This document shows positions 19,990-30,637 of a DNA stretch of 64,000 nt, piece after piece. Positions within the stretch are counted from its first letter, which is position 1, and the number at the start of each line of letters is the position of its first letter. This DNA is from Sporopachydermia quercuum (taxonomy: Eukaryota; Ascomycota; Sporopachydermiomycetes; Sporopachydermiales; Sporopachydermiaceae), in the NCBI GenBank assembly GCA_001599295.1, contig BCGN01000011.1:124001-188000 (forward strand), read 5' to 3'. The notes under the pieces are model-generated. The model saw only the letters and a program-made list of their open reading frames with translations. It had not been told where the DNA came from and ran no database searches. A program made the position numbers and the translations under genes.

Positions 19990-22066
19990 GGCTGGTTATA
20001 TATAGTTTAATGTTATGTTTATTTATTTCGCGATTGAATTTTTTGTGTTGTATTTTGAGATTAGGGTTATGTTTAATTTTCTATTTCCAATGTTAGAATT
20101 TTAGGTGATATGATTGATTGGTTAGGAACCTAAGAATGCCAATGATTGTAGGATCAGTGGTAGAATAAGAGTGATAGTGAGAGTCGGTCAAGGNACTACT
20201 TTTTGGTCAATTGTCAGCCAGAACCTTTTACGTTCACTAAGTATGGAGTGGTTATTTTTCTCATTACTGGCAGGAAGGAAGTTGATTTGTTACATATGAT
20301 ATTGTCTTAGCGTGTTCTCCATTGTTTATCTGTTCCTCCTATACTATCAAACGCTATCAGGGACAACCGATTGAGATATAAGGCGTTTTAACAACTACGG
20401 CGCGTTCAATTGTGTTAGGTGTATTTACTTACGTTTTCAATCATTGATAAATAAATNAATAAGAAAATGAATAAATTAACATTTCACTGTTATCTTTTCA
20501 ATTAACTAAGTATACTTATTACTTGTAANCCGTTTATTCGAGGTCACCAGACAAATCTGATTAGGGCTGGAGAGAGATCCCGGATTTTCCTTGTACGTAT
20601 TCGCAATAACCAGAGAAAACAGATTTCCTCAGGTTTTCTATAAGAATTCATTTAGCTGTTCCTTCAAGAAACGATCTACATTACTGGATTTATTCATTGG
20701 ACTGTTCAATCTAGTCTCCTGTTTATTCAAATCCCATGCGTTCGTTCAGTGAAGTGGTACAATATCAAAATGAAAATATAACAGTAAGGCAAGATAACAA
20801 TGAATTTTGCATACAAAAATTATGTGTTGCATGCAACCTTAATGTCTGACAAAAATAACAAAAATAAGCACATGGCGACTGTTTGTTTTGTGCTTCAATG
20901 CTCAGTAAAGAGAAATACTGCATACGTCCTGTCCAATAGTTTAAAATATTATCTTATCTGTTTCCATATCACACATTCTTGTGAAGCTATCCTATACTAT
21001 TTTTCTTTCCGATTTACGTGTACGTTCAGCCATCTATCGATTTCGTAGAGACCTAGTGTACCGGTTTTTCCAATCCACGGCTGAATAATGAAAGGCAAAC
21101 AATTCGCTGAATGTTCTTCTGGTTCTCATAGCAATTATATGAATAGTTGTAATATCTACTCAATTACTATATCTCAACATCTCAACATCTCAACATCTCT
21201 GCCACTAATGGCTAATCTTTCATTCCTCTTTGTAGTTTCTCTTCTTCTTTCTTTATAGTGGAGAGAATACCTTACGGTAAATCCTTGCGTAAATTACATT
21301 AATTGCTTACACTAATAAAACAATCAATTACATTGATGTAAGAAAAATTAATACTGCNTATCATAGTATTTGGATTTGTGACTTCCACATGTATTTAATC
21401 ACAAATAAATACAAATTGCATACACACATTAAAATTAAGTACTTGGAGCATCCAGTATTTATTTCATCATCTTGTTGATATACTAATTTTTCTTTTCTGA
21501 AGAGGTAAGATCGGCAAAGAAAAGAGCGAAGTAGGTTTATCAAAAATACGCATATACCCTAGGCTGTGAATTTCAATAATTCTTCAGTTTATTCTTATCA
21601 TCAAAGAGTCTGCTGTCGAAACACTCATTCATTCATTCTCTTTCAGCTTTTAGTTTTTCGGTGGATAGATACTTCAGTTGCTTCCTGGTTGCTGCTTGAA
21701 GAATAGTTTTACATTGCCTTATACCGTTGTGGTCTGTTCTTGATTGTCTCTATCATTTGCAATTGATAGAAAGAAGTTGCTTCAATAATTATATAAGATA
21801 CTATCGACTGCCAAGTTAAGTTGGCCTATTAGATAACATTCAGATAGCAGGCAGGTCTACTATATTTCGACCATCTCACTGCAATCTATTATCTAATTCT
21901 AATTCCAAAGCAAATAAACGGAGATAAAACATAGGTATCCTTTAATAATCTCAACCAATTCAACTCAGTAAATGAACTGTTAGGATCTTGTAGACTATTT
22001 TCATTTTTAGTCTACACAATTTATAATACGATACCATCTATATAAACGACCTAAAACAGACCTTCG
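19990..22066. other. 2.1-kb spacer between ISU1 and GIP3
   Basis: No supported gene; an 82-codon frame at 20800 looks like chance. It contains an 8-nt tandem repeat ATCTCAAC x3 at 21171-21194. The GIP3 promoter is presumably near its right end. Confidence 0.5.
21171..21194 (+). repeat. Tandem repeat ATCTCAAC x3
   Basis: Three exact 8-nt copies followed by ATCTCT. A short microsatellite in a spacer, no function inferred. Confidence 0.7.
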
Positions 22067-25000
22067 ATGACATCACCAATAAGCATCAACAATGAACTGA
22101 AAAATGGTTCTAAACAACAGAAAGAGCATACTCATCAGCCGCTATCATCATCATACTCATCTGGTGTTAGTAATAACGATGTGGACTGGGTCTTTCGTGG
22201 GAAGCTTAAGAAGTCTCGTAGCAGATCAAACACTGTCCCTGCTAGATCAAACGATAAGAACAATACTTCGGATACCAAGCAGAAATCAAAAGAATGGGAG
22301 GACAAGGAGACCTTGAATTCAAGTAATAAATTGGTAGAGGAACCAGAAGAAAGCAAGAGCAATGAACGCCTATCGTCAATCAGAGATACAGATAGAACGA
22401 CTGATGCAGCTACTATTGCAAACTCTGCCACGGGTCCAGGAACTGGAATAATTCTTACAGGAATACCACTTACAAATACCACGAAGTCCTCATCTAGTAC
22501 CGCTGCGCCAAAAACTATCCCTACAGTATCCACTCCTGCTGTGAATCCTACATCATCGGCCACATCTCCGTCTGCAATCTCGCCAACGAAAGTNCCTACG
22601 AACCCTGTTAAAAAGCAATCACCACCTTGCCTATCTCCCATACAGGTAAACGTGAAGGAGACTAAAAAGTCATCTTGGCGCTCAGCATTTTCATCTAAGT
22701 TTAAGCAGAGCTCCCCAACAACGCCGGCAGGTACGGTACCAGTAAATCAACAGACCACATATGATACAATAGCGGCCATTAACGGTAGCAGCTTAGAGAA
22801 AGTAAGTTCAAGCGCCGGTAACTATAAAAATGTACCATCTGTTACTATATCACAACCACCTATAAGTCCCAATAACACCAACAATTCATATGCTGTTACA
22901 CCAGTAAGCGGTACGGGATCGCCTAGTACAAGCATCCTAGCCAATACTACAGAAAAGTCATCAGGGTTCTTTGGTTCTTTGAGACGATCAAAATCACCAA
23001 CACCTAATGATGGCACCACATCTTCAGTAGCACCAACCTCAGCCTTAACTGCTGCCTTGAATACTTCTTCTCAAAATACTTTCAGCTCTTCAGCTACAAG
23101 TGCTCCCACACCTTCAAAGGAAGCAGCTTCATCAGCTCAATATTTTTCAACAACAGCTTCATTATCCTCAACTCCAGCGTCTACAGATGCTAATTTTTCT
23201 GCTTCCAACCTTTCGGCAAGCCTCGACAGAACTACTTCCAATATATCAATAGCAAGTATGTCCAGCAGCGTTTCTAAACTATATNTTTCCCCAAGGATGG
23301 TTCTCAACAAAAATAGAACCCGTTGTAAGCTGTCGAACGAAACATTACAAACCATCGCACTGAAAAGAGTCTCTTTCCGCCTAGACGAATTGGAAACAGA
23401 TCCTCCACAACAAATTCCTTCTAGGAATCCTCGTAAGGGGTTTGTGGAGCTCATTGACACTAGAGATATTGCTCAGGGTATCAATACTAGNTCAGAGGTA
23501 GTACCAGGTTCGTCAGTAGGTACAGCTTTTAGCACTAAGACCAGCTTAACGACGCCAGAAATAGTAACACCTTCTCCTGTATCTTCCCCTAAAAAAGCTT
23601 ATATAGACCCTGTTGCAGCATTATCAACNGACAGTTTGATTGCCACTAAGCGCGAGCCTTTCAATGACAATATTCCCTTGGAGAAAATATATACCCGATG
23701 TTGCCATTTACGGGAAATTCTACCGATTCCCGTCACCATGAGACAAGTGGAAGGAAAAACATCTCCTCTATCATCTCTCAAAATGGTCAATCCAAAACCA
23801 ACCCTTGTCGATGTGCTCGCATTCTCTGATTTCATTTCAATAGTTCCCATAACTTGCCTGATCCTCGACAACGTATTCCTGACAGATGAAATGGTGAAGA
23901 TATTATTTTCAGCTATTTTAACGGCTCCAGAGATTGAAAAACTTTCACTGAGGAACAGTCCTTTATCAACTACGGGATGGTCGTATTTATGTTCATTGAT
24001 TGCTCGTAATAAAACGATAATAAAGCTTGATTTGTCTCAAACCAAAGTGAAAAACGAATGGAAGAAGGACTATTTACGTTCCGATAGAAATTGGGAACTA
24101 CTTGCGGAAGCTATTGAAATCCGTGGTGGCTTACAGGAACTAGTGCTGAACGGTTGTAAAATACCTTCATCACAGTTTGGTGACTTCATGAAAAAGGCTA
24201 TGAAGTTCTACACCAACAGAGTGGGCTTAGCCTCTAATAATCTATCAAAGAACGAGTATAAGGTTATTAGTAAATGTATCACCAGCAACAATAGTCTAAT
24301 TCAAGGACTGGATATTGGTTTCAATAAACCAATGATAGACGAGTACTTCATACCATTTCTCAAATATTTCAATCCTGATATGAAATTGAAGTTCCTTTCT
24401 TTAAATTCATGCGATTTGAAGATTGGTGAAAATCTCATCTCATTTCTTAACAAACTGGCTACAACTGAATTAAGATTTATTGATCTCTCCGCCAATCCTG
24501 AATTATTTCCAGGCATTATTCCTGTACTGAAAGATTTGTTGCCCAGGTTTCCTGATCTAAGAAGAATACATCTAGACTCGAACGCCCTTTCGTCGAGAGA
24601 TATCATCACAGTAGCTGAAGTGTTACCAAAAATGAAGAACTTATGCCATATCAGTTTGTTGGATAACTTAGCTATGGATAAAGCTGCTACCGGGGCAATA
24701 TACACGGCTATTAAAGCATCGAGAACTATTATAACTATTGATCTTGACGAAGAATTGATACCAGAGAAGTTCAACAAGAGTATTGCGTTCTATTGTATGA
24801 GAAACATGCAATGGCTAGTGAATAAAGACGTGAAAGGACTACAGGAAAGTAACGAAGACGAGTTTTTCTCATCACAGAACTTTGATAACAGACCAGATGA
24901 TTTGATGAAGGCTGGCTCTTTGGTAATTCAATCTTTGCAAGGATTTTTTGATCATAAAGTCGACGAAAGTGACTATAAAGAAATTATCGAGTCTCTGATT

Positions 25001-26065
25001 AACACCACGTTAACAATAAGATCGAAACTGCATCATGCAATGGATTTACTTTTTGATAAGAGATCAAAGGAAGTACTCACGATAGAAGAAAAAGAGTATT
25101 TAGTGAGATTCTGTTTTCTGGATAATGCTATTGACAGAATATTGGACACTTTCGAGGCCCCACCTAATATGAACAAGGGCGAAAACCTTACTNTTGAACA
25201 GTCAAAAGACACAACAACAGGTACAAATTTTCTTACTGTTGGCAACGATATATCATCAGCTTCAACATCTGCTCCTACTCCCTCAACACCTACGCTTGGC
25301 CGTAGACCTAGTCTTGATCATAGACATTCCGCAGCCGAACAAAACGAAAAATACCAATTGGCCGTTACGGAGAATATGTTCTATGAAGCACACGATAATC
25401 CACTACCTTCAACAGACATTCCGTCAGAATCCGACCTATTGCCTCACAATGTCCTTGAAGATAGATCTGGTGATGTATTCGATGATAGCACAGGTCGTAT
25501 AGTTCTTACAAGACGACCTAGCTCTACAATGCTAGAAGCTAAAAAGCAAGAAATCGAAGAAGGTGAACTTCATAGATGGGGTACTTACGTCATCAAGAAA
25601 CAATCATTACATGACTCTTCAATTGATTTTGCTTCTAATTCTATCGTGGCAAGAAAAGTTATGGAAGCTCATAGATCAAACGAATCAGTTCCACAGATTA
25701 AGAAATCTGAACCCAAGACCAACAAGGAAAACTCAGATAGAGATAACTTGGTTGATAAAACTGTTTCACCAAATGGCGGATCGGTCAACACAGGATCACC
25801 AAACAGTTCGTTACCTGGATCTGCTTCAAGCTCAATGCCAGTCACGCCAATTCCTGGCTCATATCTGCCATCAGGTGATGAACTGAGAAAGGCAGTGTTG
25901 AAAGCCAAGGGTATCAGTAGTATCAATGAGCTATTGAGTAATGTGCCTAGCGATGATCAAGAAGATAATGGCGAAGATATCACTAAAGAGGAAGATCAGG
26001 CAGTTGTTGATGAAGCTTATGATAAGATATTGAATGAGTATGTACGTAACCCACGTAAGAACTAG
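22067..26065 (+). CDS. GIP3: PP1 (Glc7)-interacting leucine-rich repeat protein, Gip3/Her1-like
   Basis: 1332 residues, ATG start. Residues 1 to about 425 are Ser/Thr/Pro-rich and probably disordered. KRVSF at about 432-436 is an RVxF docking motif for protein phosphatase 1, followed by DPPQQIPSRNPRKG, a signature shared with related fungal PP1 regulators. Leucine-rich repeats run from about 590 to 870 (IEKLSLRNSPL, LQELVLNGCKI, LKFLSLNSCDL, LRRIHLDSNAL). The tail is again Ser/Pro-rich. This resembles PPP1R37-type LRR proteins. S. cerevisiae GIP3 (YPL137C) lies close to ISU1, and its paralogue HER1 is next to ISU2, as here, which supports the name. Several N bases fall in the coding region. 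Confidence 0.75.
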   Translation: MTSPISINNELKNGSKQQKEHTHQPLSSSYSSGVSNNDVDWVFRGKLKKSRSRSNTVPARSNDKNNTSDTKQKSKEWEDKETLNSSNKLVEEPEESKSNERLSSIRDTDRTTDAATIANSATGPGTGIILTGIPLTNTTKSSSSTAAPKTIPTVSTPAVNPTSSATSPSAISPTKXPTNPVKKQSPPCLSPIQVNVKETKKSSWRSAFSSKFKQSSPTTPAGTVPVNQQTTYDTIAAINGSSLEKVSSSAGNYKNVPSVTISQPPISPNNTNNSYAVTPVSGTGSPSTSILANTTEKSSGFFGSLRRSKSPTPNDGTTSSVAPTSALTAALNTSSQNTFSSSATSAPTPSKEAASSAQYFSTTASLSSTPASTDANFSASNLSASLDRTTSNISIASMSSSVSKLYXSPRMVLNKNRTRCKLSNETLQTIALKRVSFRLDELETDPPQQIPSRNPRKGFVELIDTRDIAQGINTXSEVVPGSSVGTAFSTKTSLTTPEIVTPSPVSSPKKAYIDPVAALSXDSLIATKREPFNDNIPLEKIYTRCCHLREILPIPVTMRQVEGKTSPLSSLKMVNPKPTLVDVLAFSDFISIVPITCLILDNVFLTDEMVKILFSAILTAPEIEKLSLRNSPLSTTGWSYLCSLIARNKTIIKLDLSQTKVKNEWKKDYLRSDRNWELLAEAIEIRGGLQELVLNGCKIPSSQFGDFMKKAMKFYTNRVGLASNNLSKNEYKVISKCITSNNSLIQGLDIGFNKPMIDEYFIPFLKYFNPDMKLKFLSLNSCDLKIGENLISFLNKLATTELRFIDLSANPELFPGIIPVLKDLLPRFPDLRRIHLDSNALSSRDIITVAEVLPKMKNLCHISLLDNLAMDKAATGAIYTAIKASRTIITIDLDEELIPEKFNKSIAFYCMRNMQWLVNKDVKGLQESNEDEFFSSQNFDNRPDDLMKAGSLVIQSLQGFFDHKVDESDYKEIIESLINTTLTIRSKLHHAMDLLFDKRSKEVLTIEEKEYLVRFCFLDNAIDRILDTFEAPPNMNKGENLTXEQSKDTTTGTNFLTVGNDISSASTSAPTPSTPTLGRRPSLDHRHSAAEQNEKYQLAVTENMFYEAHDNPLPSTDIPSESDLLPHNVLEDRSGDVFDDSTGRIVLTRRPSSTMLEAKKQEIEEGELHRWGTYVIKKQSLHDSSIDFASNSIVARKVMEAHRSNESVPQIKKSEPKTNKENSDRDNLVDKTVSPNGGSVNTGSPNSSLPGSASSSMPVTPIPGSYLPSGDELRKAVLKAKGISSINELLSNVPSDDQEDNGEDITKEEDQAVVDEAYDKILNEYVRNPRKN

Positions 26066-26622
26066 TGTTTGAACTTGAAGCATTCTATAGAAAAAAATAT
26101 TATTCTGTATATATTGATAACAACAGCAACATTGTACTATCATATTCTATAGGCTTAGAGTTAACAAAAGCAAATGAAACAAAGGATGAAATGCCATTTC
26201 CTAGGATTCATAATCACTTTACCCTATCCTCACTATTACTAGANTATTCAATACAATAGACCAAGAATCGAATTCTAGCAGTTACACAACAAGTTCTCCA
26301 TTCCAGCCATATGGGCCATATAGTTTATTCGAATTACATACGGTCTCTTCCATACCTCATCATGCAACAAATAACGTATGGTTCTGTTCATAATTCACCG
26401 GGAGCCCACCAAAATCTAATTCGATGTTTCAATAAGCGTAACTCAAACATGCAATACCCGTTGCTCTGACACCTTGCCATAATTCACTCACTCTCATGGT
26501 ACACTTCCTCCTATTTCTTCAAAACTGTGAATAACTTATACCTACGATTTATATAACATAATTGAAACTAAGAGGAAAGCATTCACTCACCAAACTGTAT
26601 TACTAAATTTATATTTACANAC
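26066..26622. other. Convergent GIP3/RPL5 3' spacer
   Basis: Shared 3' flanks, 560 nt. No gene or strong repeat seen. Confidence 0.5.
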
Positions 26623-27510
26623 TTATTGTTGTAAAGCAGCAATCTTCTTAGCAATGTTGGCATTTCTTTGTTCAGCAGTAAGCTTAATGGTTCTGTATTT
26701 CTTGGAGTTTTCAGCATATTGTTCCTTGGTGTATTTCTTCTCTGTGGCTTTGAAAGAAGGATCTTCTCTGATAGCAGCATGAGCATCAGCATAGATATCT
26801 TCAATAGCATCAGCATCAATGTCATCAGCAATGTAACCCTTGAACAAAGTCTTGTACTTTTCTTCATCATCATCTAATAATTCTTCCATGTATTCAGCGA
26901 CATGACCACCGAAGATATACTTTCTCAAGACTTCAGCATCTAATTCTTCGGATTCAATATCCCAACCAGGGAATCTGTTAGGAGAGTGAGGAACGTACAA
27001 TCCACCGTCGGAAGCACCCTTCAAGACACCGAAAACTCTGGCACCAGTGGTGGTTCTTTGTAACCCGATATCAAGGAAAACCTTGAAAGGTCTTGGTCCG
27101 TCTTCAACGGCTTCGGTTAATTCGAATTCACCTTCAACTTCTTCAACACCAGCGTAGGTTTCATCTAAACCAAGTTTTTGTAAAGTTCTTCTGGCGATCA
27201 AAAGACCAACGGCATAAGCAGCGGACCAGTTTGTAAGACCGTGGCTAATTCCGTATCTGGGTAATTCATGAGCATAAGCAGCGGTTAAAACAACATCACC
27301 TTGAACTTGAGAGGAAACAATTTGGGCAATTATATCCTTGTTGGTGAATCTGACAACAAGTCTGTACTTAGGACTGTTGTACTTGGCCTTGTGTTGAGAA
27401 ACAAGTCTCTTACGGGCGTAGTANTCAGTCTTACCTTCTCTTCTTCTTCTGAAGGGAGTTTGGAATCTGCTGTGGTAAGCAGAGGTCTTGATAAGTTTGT
27501 GGAAAGCCAT
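26623..27510 (-). CDS. RPL5: 60S ribosomal protein uL18 (Rpl5)
   Basis: 295 residues, ATG at 27510, one exon. Near-complete agreement with eukaryotic uL18: FQTPFRRRREGKT with YYARKRL, KYRLVVRFTNKDI, AYAHELPRYG, GLTNWSAAY, LDIGLQRTTTGARVFG, KGASDGGLYVPHS and RFPGWD, ending in a helical basic C-terminal tail. Rpl5 binds 5S rRNA with Rpl11 and joins pre-60S particles with Rpf2/Rrs1. Codon use is strongly biased as expected for a highly expressed gene. RPL5 and COX11 are direct neighbours in S. cerevisiae too (YPL131W-YPL132W). One N near residue 30. Confidence 0.97.
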   Translation of the reverse strand: MAFHKLIKTSAYHSRFQTPFRRRREGKTXYYARKRLVSQHKAKYNSPKYRLVVRFTNKDIIAQIVSSQVQGDVVLTAAYAHELPRYGISHGLTNWSAAYAVGLLIARRTLQKLGLDETYAGVEEVEGEFELTEAVEDGPRPFKVFLDIGLQRTTTGARVFGVLKGASDGGLYVPHSPNRFPGWDIESEELDAEVLRKYIFGGHVAEYMEELLDDDEEKYKTLFKGYIADDIDADAIEDIYADAHAAIREDPSFKATEKKYTKEQYAENSKKYRTIKLTAEQRNANIAKKIAALQQ

Positions 27511-28266
27511 TCTGAACTATAGTCTACTACTGTTTCCTTTGGTTGTTGATAGAACAAATATATGTTACTTCTTTCAACTTATANAATGTGTTGATAGTCA
27601 CTAAATAACGGAACTTTGTATAATCAAGTGATATTATTCACTTTCAATGGAAAAGATGGTACTCAGAATTCCATGCNNTCAGTTACACTCAGCGGTGGAA
27701 TCATGTGGTAAGAAATGTGAGTGGGTTGTTCCATCTCTGGAAGATTAGAGTGTATAATTCAGTTGGCTTACTTAAAATGGACATTCTCTTGTGACTGAAT
27801 ATATATATCAGGGTAATATAATCACATGAAATAATATAGGGGTTGAGACTTAAAATCAAGCGAAACTCGAAGTTACTATTTATAACAATTTGATGACATA
27901 ATCATAAATGAAAACTNGTTNAATTCTTAATAATGAATGAACTTTGGGATATATAAGAATGACCTACAAGAACTAATACAGCTACACATCTGTCCTTGAT
28001 TACAACATAAGCAAACTGTTTGGCGGTGATTTAAAAACATAGCAAGGAATCAAGTTTTCTCAAATGTAAATATACATCAACCAGTTGTAAATAATTGGAA
28101 GTTGCATCACTACCGCTCTGAACACAGCGTTCATTTCCGCACTGCTACATAGAGAATCTTCCAGTGGAATGAAGGTCCCAATGGCTGCTGGAGTCTGTAA
28201 ATTGCAATCTACTGTCATGCTTCTAGATTATGATATCAATATAGTTAAATTATGTACAAGAGTAAC
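27511..28266. other. RPL5 promoter spacer
   Basis: 756 nt between the RPL5 start and the COX11 3' end. It contains a HomolD-like box at 27790-27797. No other gene seen. Confidence 0.5.
27790..27797 (-). promoter_or_regulatory. HomolD-like box upstream of RPL5
   Basis: On the minus strand this reads CAGTCACA, identical to the fission-yeast HomolD core of ribosomal-protein promoters, 280 bp upstream of the RPL5 ATG. One 8-mer match; could be chance. Confidence 0.22.
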
Positions 28267-29171
28267 CTAGGCAGTAATAGCTTGCTGAAGCTCAGCTTCA
28301 GCTTGAGCATTTACAGGAATGAGTGTTCCATTATCATCATCTTTATATTGGGCTTCTGAAAACAATAGTTAGTAAAACAATTTTATAATATCCTCAAATC
28401 ATAAAAACCCAAACAGTAATAATTCTTCAACTTACTGAAAAACGTGTAATGTAAAACAATATTGCCGATATTTCTCATTGCTGGATCTCTGGTGAATTCA
28501 GGATCAATGAAAAAGAACACAGGCATATCTACCTCTTCACCAGCAGCTAACTTTTGTTCTTCAAAGCAGAAACACTGAATTTTGTTAAAATACTGCGCAA
28601 CGTGATCTGGAGTCACGGAGTACGTTGCCATTCCGATGATATCATGATCGGACGTGTTCTTGGCTTTGTAGAAAGCAAGTGCTGTTTCACCTGGTCGAAC
28701 TTGAACCTCTCGCTGTTGAGGTGTAAATCTCCACGGCAAAACAGATGATACCTCAGAAGTAAATGTAACAGTAATTCTCTTATCAGTATCAACAGGTATA
28801 AGTTTATCTTTAGTGAATTTGCTTGAATCTGTAATCGGTGTACCAGCCCAACCAGTTCTTTTACAGATTGCACGATATAATGGCACAGCAGCGTACCCAA
28901 GAGTCAAAAATAGAATACCAATAGAAGCGGCATATAAAGCAGCACTTTGACTGCCCTTCTTTCTCTTCTCATATCTAATTTTCTTCAAGAGATAATGTGC
29001 TTCTTCTGATGTAAGTCTAGGTGGAGCTTTATTTATCGTACTATTGGGGGATGCATTTTTGGGTACTTCATTATTCAGCCTGTAAGAAAAAGTACTGAAA
29101 TTAAATCTTAAGACACCAACAGGTTTCCCTGATCTAGCTATAGACCTTGTGATATGTCTATAAGCAAACAT
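28267..29171 (-). CDS. COX11: Cytochrome oxidase copper chaperone Cox11, two exons
   Basis: Exons 28436-29171 and 28267-28355 splice to 274 residues. The intron (80 nt) has donor GTAAGT, branch TTACTAAC and acceptor TTTCAG; splicing restores the conserved YTFFKA, whereas reading through gives an unrelated tail. The start is ATG 29171; a TTG extension is rejected. Features: basic mitochondrial presequence, one transmembrane helix at about 75-97, and the copper-ligand CFCF motif (QCFCFEEQ, about 197) before FFFIDPEF. Cox11 is an inner-membrane protein delivering Cu to the CuB site of Cox1. The last exon carries only 28 codons. Confidence 0.93.
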
Positions 29172-30637
29172 TGTCCAATTGTGTTCTAATATCAGCAACG
29201 GTATTGTATTGTTATGTCTTGAACTGAACTAGACGGTTTTCAATTTCTCAACCAACTGCCTCCTTTCAACACATAAACAATTAAGAAAAATACAATAGAT
29301 TTCAAATTGAATCTTCGGTATTTTAGAACAGAAACAAACCTCCAAACTATCTGAATGCTTTTATTTACTATGATGTTACTACCAGTTATCAAACATATGT
29401 ATGGCCTTCCCTTTAGCAAAGCATTTGAGAGGGAGAAGTAAATTGTGAGATTTAAGCAAGTAAGGCGTACATGTTTTACAAATTAAGTTATCCACTATGG
29501 AAAATTCATACATAATAATTGCATACTTGTACATTCAGATCAGGTGTCTTATATTTCTACAATTACGAGTTGGGTACCAAACAATTTAAGAAGAGAATTC
29601 ATATAAATTATATCAAAATTATCAATTATGAGATTCTAATGAAAATACAAAGTCAATAATCGTCTTCTTTGGTGATTTTTAACAACATCCCGATACGTCC
29701 TTCTATATAAATCTCGCTGCCAAAAGTACAATAAGCACATTACACATAATCAATTGGCACGCTTCAATCTCCAAAATCATCACCCACATTCTCAACAGAC
29801 ATATATAAATGTACTCCATTCAAAACTCTCAATTTCTCATAGAATTTGATGACAGTACTTTTATATTTTGCAACCAACATCAAATTCGATACTCGCATGC
29901 AAATTCTCCTCTGATCTCATATAGTCAATACTACACTATCACATTTATCACCCTTCCATCTTCTTTTCTTTTCCATTGACATTATATCTCCTCTCATTAA
30001 TCTCTAAACTTCCACATGTAAATAGTAACGCCGAACTTATTTGTTACCCCACACCTAACTTTTCCCTCTTTCATTTCCTATATGAGTACCTGTCTCAAAC
30101 ACTTTTTACGTTTCCCTGTCCAGTGGCCATGCAATGAGTTACTTATCAGAGATATTATTATGAAGACTAGTATAGTGATATAGTGAGTATTAAGTCAAAG
30201 AGAGGGAGAAACAAACAGTAAGCGAAATTTAATGAGCTGTGAGAAAGATTTGTATTAGTATTAGGAATAAGTTGTATTTATTATATCAAATAGTTGTAGA
30301 TCTATTTGAGACACAATTGGATTACTGCTAAGCGAAAGAACAGCGAGAAGGAAAGTGAAAATTTGTTGATACTTGTTATAAGCAACCAGCATAGTATTGA
30401 ATATTNAATTTGATTTTGGTGTATTCCAAACAGTGTTGGCGGATTCAAAACGGGATAATTGCATAGACCATTTCAAAAAGCTCATTCATATTCCATGGTG
30501 CATAATTGGTGTACTTAGCTGGAGTCAAATGATAAAGATTTGAAATAACAAACCAATGAGATAAATGCTTTGTCAATAGTTGATTGATTATCCAGTATTT
30601 GGTGTATATATTAATGTTCTGAAGAGGGTTATCAAAA
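29172..30637. other. 1.5-kb spacer, divergent COX11/RDS2 promoters
   Basis: No gene recognised. It includes the 12-mer CTGTCCAGTGGC (30116-30127), also found at the same distance upstream of ISU1. Otherwise A+T-rich and unremarkable. Confidence 0.5.

Noticed and set aside
20215-20245. U5 snRNA loop-like CCTTTTAC flanked by GAAC/GTTC
   Set aside because: The first invariant loop base is A instead of G, the stem closes inside the loop sequence, and no convincing Sm site plus 3' stem follows.
22135-22641. 168-codon frame antisense to GIP3
   Set aside because: Shadow of the Ser/Thr-rich GIP3 coding strand; composition follows from the antisense codons.
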